Source: Tenacibaculum sp. 1_MG-2023 (lineage in GTDB: Bacteria > Bacteroidota > Bacteroidia > Flavobacteriales > Flavobacteriaceae). Taken from it: a stretch of DNA of 64,000 bases. Positions 28,051 through 38,816 of this stretch are shown piece by piece. The stretch is from NCBI RefSeq assembly GCF_030547425.1, contig NZ_JAUORH010000005.1:110496-174495 (forward strand), in the 5' to 3' direction. The stretch's first letter is position 1. Each line of letters begins with the position of its first letter. The notes beneath the pieces are model-generated. The model was given only the letters and a program-made list of their open reading frames with translations. It ran no database searches and was not told where the DNA came from. The translations under genes and the position numbers were made by a program.

Positions 28051-31000
28051 TTATAAGTTTTTTATGTACTTATAAGGTAATACTAAATTTGATAATTGTA
28101 TTAGTGGTAGCTGAGTTTCGGTTACTTCAGAGAATACTGATAAATCAAATGAAAAATAGGCTTCTGTTGTTGTTGGTTTTTTATCTTCATACCATTTTTC
28201 TAGTGCTTTTGCTAACTGACATACAAAAGGTGTATTAGAAGTAATTTCTTCTGAACATCCCTCAGTCGGTATTGTATAATCTTCTGGAATTTTAAAAGAA
28301 AAAGGTGTGTATAATAACACTGGTAATTGAACCGGTGGTAAGTCACTTTTAGCTGTTTCTTGTAAATAGTAATTCCAATAGCTTGTTATCTTAATTGTTT
28401 GTTGATGTAATTGATCGTACGTAAAGAATGTTTTAAAGAATGTTGCCAAATGTTCTGACAAAGACATACTGCTTCCATTCTCATCTAAGATTTTAGCTAT
28501 ATTAATTTTGGTATTATTACTTAACAACGGTATTAGTTTATTAGAGAATCTAATTAAAGGAGTTCTGTAAATGAACTTAGGATTTGTAGGGTTGTCTTCC
28601 ACCAATCCTTCATTTCTAATTACTGCAATTCCAGCCCATGTATTTTGGAACTGTAATACATTTAGTCCGTTTACCTCAACTGTTCTATTTGGTATTTCAA
28701 AAGAACAAGGATATCCTAAATACTCCTTTACCTTGGCTTTAGGGTCTTTTACGTACCAATACGAATTTTCAATTGGTGCTCCAGATTCATCCGTTGCTTG
28801 TACTCTTGTATAATTATTTATGTTAATTAATGGAACACTAGGAATCTCCGCCAGCTTAAATTCATTCATAAACAACTGCTTGTCTATTTCAGACATATCT
28901 TGAGGAAGCACTATACTTACTACCAAACGCTTACACTCTTCACCTCCTTGGCAATCACAAGTAGTAGTAAAATGTGGATCTTCTTTTTGTTGTATGATAA
29001 AATTATAAGCACTTGTAGTTTCTGTATCCCCCACTTGAGAAGCTTTATAAAGCATTGCTTTTTTATTATGTTCATCCCAAGCTAATGATAAATTATCAGT
29101 TAACTGCACCATAGCTTGCATTGCATAAAATGCTTTGTCAAGATTTGGATCAGTCTCATCAGATGTAGGAGATATAAGAGTTAAATACTTAGTCATATCA
29201 TTTAACACTGATGACCATACATTTACCATTTGAGCCATATCATTGAATAAATTTCGTTTACTACTACGTTTAGCTTGTAGGTTATTATCCTGACTATCAA
29301 AAGTATTAAACCTAACATCAGAATAAATTTGGTCTTGTGCTGCTTGATCTTCAGAATAAGTGTACGTGAAATTCCATTCTGAAGCTTTCTCTAGAACTTC
29401 TTTCGTTGTATCACCTACTACTGACACTGCTTTACCTTCTTGAGTTGTTAGCGTTGGTGGTTTTGGATAATTACGAAGAACTATAGGAATATCTACAGTA
29501 CCTAAAGACTGCTGTAAAGGAGATTTATCAAAATCAGGCTCTACTGTTTCAGCTAAATTAACAGGTACTATAAATGTTAACCATTTTGATGCTTGATATC
29601 CTTTTACATCTGGCACATCTGTAATATCAAATTCAACATGAGTAATTTGATAATCCATTCCTAGAGGCACTGTCGTAAACTCTTTTGTGTTTTTAGTAGA
29701 AAAGATAAAAGATATATCAGATGTTTTTTCTCCATCTTCATAATCTAACTGTATTTTGGCATTAGAAATTGAATACAGTTTACTATCTCCTTCTGTACTA
29801 CTAACAATACTTGGAGTACCATATAAACGAGGAGCTATCTGATTTTGACCTTCTCTTGCTATTCCTGATTCGGCAGTAACTTCCATTTGTACCACTGCAT
29901 TAACAGAATAAGTATTTCCTAACTGAATAAGTAGTTGTTGTTTAAACTTTTCTTGAGCATTTAATTTTCTTGTTTCATTTACTTCTGGTGCTGTAAGAAT
30001 TGGCTCTACCTTAGTTGAAATAGTTTCTGCCAGTAATGATTTAGCTTTGGTTATGGCTTCAAGGTAAGATGTAGCATCACTATTTAAAGATTTTAAAAAC
30101 TCTTTTTCTTCTTCAGATTTTAATTCGTCTACCAAAAATGCTGGCACTGCATATTCTGAACTTAAGAAAAGGTCAATTGCATCTAAACATTGTTTTCCCC
30201 AAATATCCATATCTACATCCGTAAAGTTCTTTACTGTACCTTTTTCACAATCTAGCCCTTTACCTGTTACATAAGAACATATTGGAACATCCTTTTTAGA
30301 TACTAAGCTAGTGGAAATTGGTAAAGGCGCATAAAAAGATGCATTTAATAAACTATAAGTATAGATCTGTATCTTATATGTGGTAAACTCTTCTTGGGTA
30401 AGAACTCCTTGTAACGCTTCATCAAAACTAGCTTTACTCATATATATAGTTCCTACTAACGGAGTAATCTTATCTACTACAGAACTAGGAACACCTAGAT
30501 TTGATAGTTTAGAAATTGAATCGTTTGTAAGTTCATAAGAACCTGCTGGCTCAACATTCCAATAAATACCATTGCCTGGTTTTAGTCCCATTCTTACAAT
30601 GTAAATAGCTTCATTTTTCTGACTTCCAACCAACTCTTTATCTATACCTGTAGCTATTTTAAGTACGTATTCATTTTCTTGATAGAATGTTTTTTCAAAA
30701 TTGACCGCAAATTCTGTTAATGAATGGTTTTGAACTTTTTCGTCTGTACTATTTTCTTGTTCAAGATTAGGAACATAGGTATTTGGCTGAACAACTGTAT
30801 TAGTTGAAGTAACCGATGGACTATCTTTAAAATCGTTGTTAACAAAAGAAAGATCTCTTTCCATACGTAATGCCACTGTTAACTCAAAAATAGAAGCTGT
30901 TTCCAAGTTTTCTATTGCAACTGGTTGTTTTATTGAACTCATTGTTGGAGCTGTAGGAACCGATTGACAGTAAGCAATAGCATATAAATAAGCGTAAATT

Positions 31001-34000
31001 TCTTTTACAAAATTATTGATTGGTGCTAAGTCTACATCTGTTTCAATTCCTGGTAGCAATGAAGTGCTTAATAAAAGTGTAACCGTATTTTGATCTTCTA
31101 CATAAGGATTAAATTGATTAATTTGATAGTATATGTTCGTATATACAGCTAAATCGTGTAATGCATTTTTTTGATACTCTGGTGCATCTGGATTATTAGG
31201 GTCAGATACGCAAGGTTTACCATCTGTATTTAGGTATCGTGTAACATCAAAAGAGAAATTTAATAACAATTCTCGGTCTGTATCATTTTCTAAGGTTACA
31301 TCATAAGTGATAAACAAACTTGGCCATTGCGAGAACCCTTTTAATTCATCTAAATACCCTACCGCTACTGGTGGATTATTAAGAGGTGATTTTGTATTCA
31401 ACTCTGGATTACTAAACGGTGTTACCGTTTCATTACCGTAATAATCAACCCAATCAAAATGTATTTGTAATGTGTTACCTATACCTCTATATGGATTGTC
31501 TTCTTTTTGAGGGAATCCTACCGGGTAAGAATTATTAGGGTTATCAACCGCATACTGTGCAATAGGTATTACTTGATTATAAGTCCAAGGCGAATTAGTA
31601 TTCTCTTCATTTTGGTCTTTATCATTCGATGGACCTGAAGGTAAGCCTACAATACTTTTGTTAAAATATCTGTTAGCAACTACTTGGTAGCTTAATAAAT
31701 TGTATAAGTTATTCAAATAGGTTTCTGCATATCCAGCATCACTTGGATTATCTGGAGGAGTTCCCGGATTTGTTCTACTTAACTCAAAACCTGCTGTACC
31801 TTGTTGTATTGATGATACTTTATGAACTACCTGATCAACTATAGCAAATGTTGTATTGACATTAAAAACAGCTGCATCTTTAATTATAAAAGATAATGTA
31901 TCAACATCTATAAAATAATAATTAGCAATGCTCTGCATCGTATTACCTGGTGTACCTTCTCCTGTTGTTATTTGATAAGTAACTGTAGGTATTTCTACCA
32001 ATTGCCACACAGGTAAACTATCCCAATTGTCAATACTTGGGTTAAGGCTCTTAACATCATCTGGATTTACATTAAAATATTCTGCAATGGCTGTTAAGTT
32101 ATTAGACGGTGTATCAGTTGAAAGACCAACCTCATATTGCAATCCTTCCAATACAATTGGTTTTGCTGAGGTATTAAGTTTTACATCCGTTTCATTGAAG
32201 TTAGCGAGCTCACTAATTAATATGTTGTATTGAGATGAAATGCTTTGTAACGTTTCATTTGCTGAAGTCGTTGTATAGCTTAAATCTTTTTGGGCTTTAG
32301 ATTCTGCATAAACGATAGAAGACGACGTATCAATTTTGTCTCCCGTTATAGCGCAGTTCATAAAATCTTTAAGAATATTATTATATGAATTGCTATAAGT
32401 AACCAATAATGATATTGTTCCATTTCCTGAACTATCAAAAATAGTATCAGGGAAACCAGTATTTCCTTCAATTTCGTTATATAATAAATAGTATCCTCCA
32501 GACCTCGTAATACTACATTCCCATAATAGTTTTACAAAATCGTATAATGTGTTTAAAACTCCATTAGGCTTTTCAGCTTCTTCTATTTCAAGACTTTTTT
32601 GTAATGATTTTAATTGTACTGGATTTGTTTCTGTTGATAAGTTAGATTGAACTATAAATGTTTTCATATTTAGATTTCCAACAGAAAGTAATCCATCACT
32701 TCCTTCATACAACCACTGTATATCCTCAATTACTCCTTGATTATTAGAAGAAGAATTAGGGTCTAAAATTCTTAATAATCTTTCTAAAATCTGTGTTCCT
32801 GATTCATTCGCTCCTATTAACTCATAAGTAAATGCACTTGTACCCGGGGCAGTATCGTCAGCCTGCTTTTTAATGTCTATTTCTAAAAGTGTAGACCATC
32901 CATAATACTCAGAGTTTTTATAATCCATTGCTCCAGTTGTGGCATTATATGTTCCTATTTGAATATCCATAGCTGAGCCAGCTCTTTTAGGTATCGCTAT
33001 CTGTTGTATAAGACCTGATGGGAAATTCCAAATTAGTGGAGATATTTCAGTTTGTCCTCCCAAACTACCATAAGGAAGGGTTACCTCTCCTGAGGTACTC
33101 CACTGGGTAACTGTTTGAAATGTATATTGAACAGGAATTAAGTTATAAGGCTTCATAGCGGCCAGGTTTAAAATATTTGGCTCAATACCTGTTTGTTGAG
33201 CATAAGTAACCACAGTAGCTATTTGTGATATGTCTTCTGGAGTTAACTGTATTGGTAGTGTCGCTTTTTTAGGATCTCCTGAAGGAACTTCTCCGTTAAA
33301 TTGCAACCAACTTAATGTAGTGTTGATTAAATTAATCGTAAACCCTTCTTTAACGTCACTTGGTATTTCAAATTGCTGTCCAGTTAATCGATATAATGCA
33401 CAATCATCACCTGTACATGGAGAGTTTGCATCGAGTGTTAAACCTGGTAAGGTAGTTGGCAACCTCATTCCATGAAGTTGGTATCTCGATACCATACCTG
33501 ATAATTGTGTATATGATTGTTTTGCTTTGAAATAATCTAATATACTTTGTACATCTAAGCATCTTAATTCTGGTATGTTTGCTGTACTGTAATTATCTGA
33601 ATCATAAAATAAATTATTGATTTGTTGGTTATGATAATTTGTTCCTAAAACCTCAGAGGTTGTGTTATATTTTTGAGCTATTTTACCTAAAGTTTCTGCA
33701 TCATCTGGATTACTAAAAGTAGCAGTTGTGTGAACAAAAGGTTGAATTAATAATACCCCTAATGGTTGTACTTGCAATGATTGAACTTCTGCATCATTAG
33801 CAAGATCATTTACTGTTACTGTATTAGTAGGTGTACTTAGTTTTTTTGCAATCCCTGTTAGGGTATCTCCAGGTACAATTTCATAGGTAATACTATCATA
33901 AACAAATGAATCACCTGATATAAATAGTCCTGGAACAGATTGGTTTTGTAATAATAAATCAACTACTGAAATATTATTAAATGTGGTACTAGCTACACTA

Positions 34001-37000
34001 GTAAAGGTGTCTTCGCTTTTTGCTGTATAATTTGCAGCAGCAATAATCAAGTTTGCTTCCGTAGTTAAAAGTGTATTTTTCTGGAAACTTGAATCATTCG
34101 CTAAATCTGCTACGGTAGTTTGTAATCCCGTAGCCACCTCATTAATAGTATCAGTCACTTTTACTGTATAAGTCTTAGCGTCATACGTAATTTCTTGAAC
34201 TTGTAATAATCCTGGAATGGCTGCATTTTGTGTAATCAGTAATGCTGTTTCTAGGGCGTATTTAGCTCCGATAGAAACAAAATTGTCACCATCAAGAATA
34301 GTGTACATTACTCCAGTAATTTGAATATCAATTCCACCATGTAAAGGATGAGATTGGTTGGCCTTAGAAAGGCTACTTACCTCAACAGCATTGATTGTTC
34401 CATCAGAAGTGCTTATACTATTAGCCCAGTTTGCCATGGCATTTAGACTGTTACCTTTAGATAATGGATATGTGTAATTTTTTAATGCATCTTCTGCGTA
34501 TCCTATAAGTTGTTTTCCTATAAGTACAAAGTAGTCTTCAAATACAAATGTTGATAAAGAATGTTCTACTGAGGTACTTTTTTTCAGAGCTGCGTTCGTA
34601 TTTTCTTCAGATACTTTTACAGCTAATTCATTAAACCACTTTTTAACTTCAGATAAATACGCATCTGTTGCCATATTATACGTGCTAAAATCAACATCAA
34701 CCCCTGCATCTGGAACAGATAATTCTAAATCGAAAAACATTGGGAATACGGCTGCTATTTCAGGTTTTGAACTTTCTGTAACGTTTTGAATGTTCACTGC
34801 TTCAAATGTATCTTCAAGGAATGATAATAGTTTATCTGTAGGAATTGGTAATGGAGTATCTTCATTTGACAACAGAGCTAGTAATAGCTGTAAATCGGCC
34901 GCAGAAACTGCTAATTCGTCTGCCGTAGCTCTCGTACTTTCTGTAGCTGTTTCATCTGCATAGTTTTGTATTAACCATCTAAAAAAGTCTTGACTTAAAT
35001 ATTCAAACGATGAAGTAACTGTACTATCTGAGTTTTCTGCATCAGGAGCATCAATCCAAAGTGAAGTGACATACTGCGCTGTTTGATTCTTTAAATCCCC
35101 ATTTTCCGATCCAGCAACAGTTAAGTGTGGAATAAAATAGATGTTCAATGTAGGTGACTTTTCTTCTGTACTTACCACTAATTTAGAGCTGTAATGCATG
35201 TCTTTGATCGGTAATTCCGACAATTGGCTTGATTTTGCTGCATATACCAAAGCTCTTCCATCAACAGAATCTGAAAGTTGTCTGTTCCATGGAGCCATAC
35301 TTGTTTGATCTGTACCAATAGTAAGATCTGTTCGTATTTCTGCCTTGAAGCTAAAGTTAATTTTAATAGAGAATAATCCTAAATTTATTTTTGCTGAAAC
35401 TTGTACATCTACTGAAGCTACAATAGCCAGAGGCATTTTGTTATAAGCTTCTAAAGTTGCTTGTGCATATACTTTTACTGTTATATTTACAGATGCCGAA
35501 ATAATTCCAAAATCTAAAGAACCATATAATTTACCAATTAACCCAAGAGTTCCTTGTAACCAATAGTAATAAGAAGTTTCTACTTCTGTCTTATTATTCT
35601 CTTGAAGAGTTCCTTGATATGGATGATATGTAGCAATTACTCCTTCTAAAATACCAAAAATTGTAATACTAAATCCAGCTTTTAATACTCCATAATTAAT
35701 GCTATAACCAACACCTACTTGTAAACCAATTCCAAAAACAATTACTGGATTAAAATTACCATAATTAGTTTGTGGTACCTTTTTGCTAGTAGCGCTACTT
35801 AATTTCCCGAAGTAAAAACCTCCTGATCCCATTGCTGGAATTCCTGGTGGTACAATAGCCTGTAAGGTAAAAGATCTTGAAAAGTCAAGTTTATACGGAA
35901 ATCCTATATCTACCATAAAATCACCATTGGTATAAATAGCTAAAGCAATAGAAGGAAGTGTAATATTAACTGCTCCAAACTGCAAATATCTCAAGGCGTC
36001 TGGTAGTGTAAGTGCTATTTGGTATACTCCTACTCCATCTGAGATTTTTTTATACATAATCTCAAAATCTAATCCCGCAAAAATTTTAGCTTTATCACCT
36101 GCCATGGCAATTCGTAAACCGTATAAGTTAGGGTCATTGAATACGGCTTGCATTTCTAATGTCCATACTGGTTTTTCTTTGGTACCAACATTAAGGATTC
36201 CAAAATCGGTACCTATTAACCAATTGGAGTTTTCATTAAATGAAAGTAACGAGTTTCCTGAACCAGGACCAATAGGTACTTTGCCTTTTTCTGGAGTATC
36301 AAATGCTTTTTCCATAGCATCTGTAACTTCTTTTATTGATTGGTATTGAGCTGCATTATTTAGCTCAACATGTTGCCCCATAGCTAATAAACGTAGCTCA
36401 AAATATTGCGTTCCTTGTCCAGGAACCTCTGGCATATTTTTTACATCTTGTCCTTTTTCTTTGTTAAAGACATTACTGTCGTTAACAGCTGGTACTACTG
36501 AACTACCATCAAATGCTATTTGAACACCTTGCGCATTTTTTGTTAGCTTAATACCATTGATTGTTATGAATATTAAATCAAGGCTTTTTGGTAATTTATA
36601 ATCTACTACTACCTCCTTAGTATCTAAATCATAAGTAACCTTAAATCCATCTAAACTTATTTTATTGAGAATATCCCAAGGAGCATCTAATTCAAAGTTA
36701 GGATCGAACAGCATCTTCATAAATGAGGTAAGTAACGATCCTACACTCCAATTTTTAATCTCAAAAATGATCGTTCTACTTTCTCCCGCAACATTATATT
36801 TCGCTATAAATCCTTCCCATTCAATCATTAATAATTGGTCATCACCATCAAAATTATAACCAATTTTAACTTCAGCATTAAAGTATTCAAGTAAAACACT
36901 TCCCATTACACCGCCAGAATATTGCTTTCCTGCTGCTTTGGTTGCATCATATTTTAAGGCTAACGCCGCTGCAATATCAATTTTCTGATTAATAATAGGG

Positions 37001-38796
37001 AAAGTAAACTTCCACTCCACACTCGTTTTAACTTCATAAGAGCCTTTTTCTGCTCCATTTGGAATATCTGCTGTTAAATCAAAACTAGTAATTGACAAAT
37101 CTGCTGGTAAAAAACTAGTTGGCAACTCAAAGCCTACTTTTTTAAACAAACCGTCCATCAATTGCCCTAAGTTTAACTTGTCACCTGCAGGCATATTTAT
37201 GCTTAAATCCCACCCTCCATCTTCTGTTGAAGAATTATAGTTTACTGCTGATTGTAATCTTAGATCTCCGATAGTAAAAAGACCACTAATAGCAGCTGTA
37301 TATACATTTGAACCTGTTCCAGTTACTGGAGAAGTAGAGGTAAGCTGTAATGCTGCATCAGTTAATGATATATTGGTTATAAGGTTCATTTCAATATCTC
37401 CTGATGCAAAAAATGCATAGTATTTACTATTGATATCCATATTGATACCAAACCCTGTAAACACTACACTTACCAAACTCTCAGGTATTTTTATAAAACC
37501 ACCTGTTATGGCTGCTAATAAATCATTGATTGAAACGGTTCCATCAAAAGCTGCTGATAAAGTAAGATCAGAAGTAATTTCTACATCAAAACCTCCTTTG
37601 AATATGGTTGGAAAAAAATTTACTCTTGATGAAAAAAAGATACTCTGAGCATTGATTGTTCCTGGTCCTAATATCCACCAGTTTATATCAAACTCTTCAA
37701 CCGAAAAATTATCAAAAAGGTTCCATGTACCAACTGACCCCACTTGTGCTGAAACACTATTTATTTGTACCCCATTAGTAAAGTTTAAGGAAGTTGTAAA
37801 CCCTTTGAATGCAATACTATTTAAATACTGTTGCAATGTTGGAGGAATATTACTGAACCAATTATTTCCAGCCATTAATGAAAACATATTTAATGGTGTA
37901 AGTGGTTTTTGAGGATCTGACGATATTGCAATATCAAAATCTGATGATTTTGGAGCAACCGAAGTAGTGAAATCCACTTGAATATCTGACCCAAGATGCA
38001 ACTGTAATTGAAAAAATAAAGAAGGTGTTTGACTTATTTCTGTTGTTGATTCTAAATCTTCTTCTACAACATCCTCTACAGATTCTATCTTGAAACCTAC
38101 AGCAGGGTTACTTACTTCTAAAAACAAAAGAGATACAGGAGTAGCATTTATAGGTACAATAAGATTCATATCTGGATATAAATACTCCTTATTATCTACT
38201 TTTGATGGATCTAACATCCCTGTTAAAGGAAGTTTTGTACTTACCGACCATGATGTTAAAAAATCAACAACATCAGCTAACCAATCTGTAAGAGTTATCA
38301 TAGCAGAGAAATTCTGCCCTTCAACTAAAGGGATGTCTGAATTTTGCCATTTAAAATTATCCTTTTGTTCTGTACTAAACATAAAAGATGGTGAAGTATA
38401 AGGTAACCCATCAAAAACACCTCCTGTCATATATTCCCAACTAGTCTTAAAAGTCCAGTCACTTAATGCTATTTGTATAGTAAACTGAGCTTCTCCTTTC
38501 TCATCAACAACAACCTTTAAAATAACATCTGTATTAGTTTTTTCTACATTTAAAATGTTTGCTTTAGCATTACTTATGGTCAATGTATTCCCTGCTGGAT
38601 CTGGAATAGATGTTTCTGACGTATCTATCAATAAAAAAGTTCCTTCAGCTAACTGATATCCTTTAGATAATAACTCATCTAAGTTTTCTGGAGGTGTTAA
38701 TTGAGAAGCAGAAAAAGTAGCAGCATTAATAGTGATATTTCCATTATTAGCAGCTGCCTGATCTCTAAAAGTGGTTGTTAAATTAGAAAGACTCAT
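28051..38796 (-). CDS. Giant 3581-residue protein with LysM-like modules
   Basis: Residues about 1-1170 are beta-strand-rich with alternating hydrophobic patterns and Gly-rich stretches (GGFYFGKL, GIGLQVGVGY, YGSLDFGIIS), perhaps related to the poorly known DUF6603-type proteins; that link is from memory and untested. Residues about 1495-1745 and 2170-2330 hold several LysM-like modules (for example YEIVPGDTLTGIAKKLSTP and NLTAIAEYFNVNPDDVKSLNP). The last 1200 residues are not recognised. No signal peptide, membrane helix or type IX sorting domain is visible. A longer frame from 38880 would overlap the preceding nuclease gene; 38796 starts just 20 bases after it, so it was chosen. It is the last gene of a minus-strand set with the nuclease and the 1227-residue protein. 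A toxin scaffold, carrier or surface structure is possible; function is unknown. Confidence 0.85.
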   Translation of the reverse strand: MSLSNLTTTFRDQAAANNGNITINAATFSASQLTPPENLDELLSKGYQLAEGTFLLIDTSETSIPDPAGNTLTISNAKANILNVEKTNTDVILKVVVDEKGEAQFTIQIALSDWTFKTSWEYMTGGVFDGLPYTSPSFMFSTEQKDNFKWQNSDIPLVEGQNFSAMITLTDWLADVVDFLTSWSVSTKLPLTGMLDPSKVDNKEYLYPDMNLIVPINATPVSLLFLEVSNPAVGFKIESVEDVVEEDLESTTEISQTPSLFFQLQLHLGSDIQVDFTTSVAPKSSDFDIAISSDPQKPLTPLNMFSLMAGNNWFSNIPPTLQQYLNSIAFKGFTTSLNFTNGVQINSVSAQVGSVGTWNLFDNFSVEEFDINWWILGPGTINAQSIFFSSRVNFFPTIFKGGFDVEITSDLTLSAAFDGTVSINDLLAAITGGFIKIPESLVSVVFTGFGINMDINSKYYAFFASGDIEMNLITNISLTDAALQLTSTSPVTGTGSNVYTAAISGLFTIGDLRLQSAVNYNSSTEDGGWDLSINMPAGDKLNLGQLMDGLFKKVGFELPTSFLPADLSITSFDLTADIPNGAEKGSYEVKTSVEWKFTFPIINQKIDIAAALALKYDATKAAGKQYSGGVMGSVLLEYFNAEVKIGYNFDGDDQLLMIEWEGFIAKYNVAGESRTIIFEIKNWSVGSLLTSFMKMLFDPNFELDAPWDILNKISLDGFKVTYDLDTKEVVVDYKLPKSLDLIFITINGIKLTKNAQGVQIAFDGSSVVPAVNDSNVFNKEKGQDVKNMPEVPGQGTQYFELRLLAMGQHVELNNAAQYQSIKEVTDAMEKAFDTPEKGKVPIGPGSGNSLLSFNENSNWLIGTDFGILNVGTKEKPVWTLEMQAVFNDPNLYGLRIAMAGDKAKIFAGLDFEIMYKKISDGVGVYQIALTLPDALRYLQFGAVNITLPSIALAIYTNGDFMVDIGFPYKLDFSRSFTLQAIVPPGIPAMGSGGFYFGKLSSATSKKVPQTNYGNFNPVIVFGIGLQVGVGYSINYGVLKAGFSITIFGILEGVIATYHPYQGTLQENNKTEVETSYYYWLQGTLGLIGKLYGSLDFGIISASVNITVKVYAQATLEAYNKMPLAIVASVDVQVSAKINLGLFSIKINFSFKAEIRTDLTIGTDQTSMAPWNRQLSDSVDGRALVYAAKSSQLSELPIKDMHYSSKLVVSTEEKSPTLNIYFIPHLTVAGSENGDLKNQTAQYVTSLWIDAPDAENSDSTVTSSFEYLSQDFFRWLIQNYADETATESTRATADELAVSAADLQLLLALLSNEDTPLPIPTDKLLSFLEDTFEAVNIQNVTESSKPEIAAVFPMFFDLELSVPDAGVDVDFSTYNMATDAYLSEVKKWFNELAVKVSEENTNAALKKSTSVEHSLSTFVFEDYFVLIGKQLIGYAEDALKNYTYPLSKGNSLNAMANWANSISTSDGTINAVEVSSLSKANQSHPLHGGIDIQITGVMYTILDGDNFVSIGAKYALETALLITQNAAIPGLLQVQEITYDAKTYTVKVTDTINEVATGLQTTVADLANDSSFQKNTLLTTEANLIIAAANYTAKSEDTFTSVASTTFNNISVVDLLLQNQSVPGLFISGDSFVYDSITYEIVPGDTLTGIAKKLSTPTNTVTVNDLANDAEVQSLQVQPLGVLLIQPFVHTTATFSNPDDAETLGKIAQKYNTTSEVLGTNYHNQQINNLFYDSDNYSTANIPELRCLDVQSILDYFKAKQSYTQLSGMVSRYQLHGMRLPTTLPGLTLDANSPCTGDDCALYRLTGQQFEIPSDVKEGFTINLINTTLSWLQFNGEVPSGDPKKATLPIQLTPEDISQIATVVTYAQQTGIEPNILNLAAMKPYNLIPVQYTFQTVTQWSTSGEVTLPYGSLGGQTEISPLIWNFPSGLIQQIAIPKRAGSAMDIQIGTYNATTGAMDYKNSEYYGWSTLLEIDIKKQADDTAPGTSAFTYELIGANESGTQILERLLRILDPNSSSNNQGVIEDIQWLYEGSDGLLSVGNLNMKTFIVQSNLSTETNPVQLKSLQKSLEIEEAEKPNGVLNTLYDFVKLLWECSITRSGGYYLLYNEIEGNTGFPDTIFDSSGNGTISLLVTYSNSYNNILKDFMNCAITGDKIDTSSSIVYAESKAQKDLSYTTTSANETLQSISSQYNILISELANFNETDVKLNTSAKPIVLEGLQYEVGLSTDTPSNNLTAIAEYFNVNPDDVKSLNPSIDNWDSLPVWQLVEIPTVTYQITTGEGTPGNTMQSIANYYFIDVDTLSFIIKDAAVFNVNTTFAIVDQVVHKVSSIQQGTAGFELSRTNPGTPPDNPSDAGYAETYLNNLYNLLSYQVVANRYFNKSIVGLPSGPSNDKDQNEENTNSPWTYNQVIPIAQYAVDNPNNSYPVGFPQKEDNPYRGIGNTLQIHFDWVDYYGNETVTPFSNPELNTKSPLNNPPVAVGYLDELKGFSQWPSLFITYDVTLENDTDRELLLNFSFDVTRYLNTDGKPCVSDPNNPDAPEYQKNALHDLAVYTNIYYQINQFNPYVEDQNTVTLLLSTSLLPGIETDVDLAPINNFVKEIYAYLYAIAYCQSVPTAPTMSSIKQPVAIENLETASIFELTVALRMERDLSFVNNDFKDSPSVTSTNTVVQPNTYVPNLEQENSTDEKVQNHSLTEFAVNFEKTFYQENEYVLKIATGIDKELVGSQKNEAIYIVRMGLKPGNGIYWNVEPAGSYELTNDSISKLSNLGVPSSVVDKITPLVGTIYMSKASFDEALQGVLTQEEFTTYKIQIYTYSLLNASFYAPLPISTSLVSKKDVPICSYVTGKGLDCEKGTVKNFTDVDMDIWGKQCLDAIDLFLSSEYAVPAFLVDELKSEEEKEFLKSLNSDATSYLEAITKAKSLLAETISTKVEPILTAPEVNETRKLNAQEKFKQQLLIQLGNTYSVNAVVQMEVTAESGIAREGQNQIAPRLYGTPSIVSSTEGDSKLYSISNAKIQLDYEDGEKTSDISFIFSTKNTKEFTTVPLGMDYQITHVEFDITDVPDVKGYQASKWLTFIVPVNLAETVEPDFDKSPLQQSLGTVDIPIVLRNYPKPPTLTTQEGKAVSVVGDTTKEVLEKASEWNFTYTYSEDQAAQDQIYSDVRFNTFDSQDNNLQAKRSSKRNLFNDMAQMVNVWSSVLNDMTKYLTLISPTSDETDPNLDKAFYAMQAMVQLTDNLSLAWDEHNKKAMLYKASQVGDTETTSAYNFIIQQKEDPHFTTTCDCQGGEECKRLVVSIVLPQDMSEIDKQLFMNEFKLAEIPSVPLININNYTRVQATDESGAPIENSYWYVKDPKAKVKEYLGYPCSFEIPNRTVEVNGLNVLQFQNTWAGIAVIRNEGLVEDNPTNPKFIYRTPLIRFSNKLIPLLSNNTKINIAKILDENGSSMSLSEHLATFFKTFFTYDQLHQQTIKITSYWNYYLQETAKSDLPPVQLPVLLYTPFSFKIPEDYTIPTEGCSEEITSNTPFVCQLAKALEKWYEDKKPTTTEAYFSFDLSVFSEVTETQLPLIQLSNLVLPYKYIKNL

Positions 38797-38816
38797 AATA
38801 CGAGGTGTATATATTG

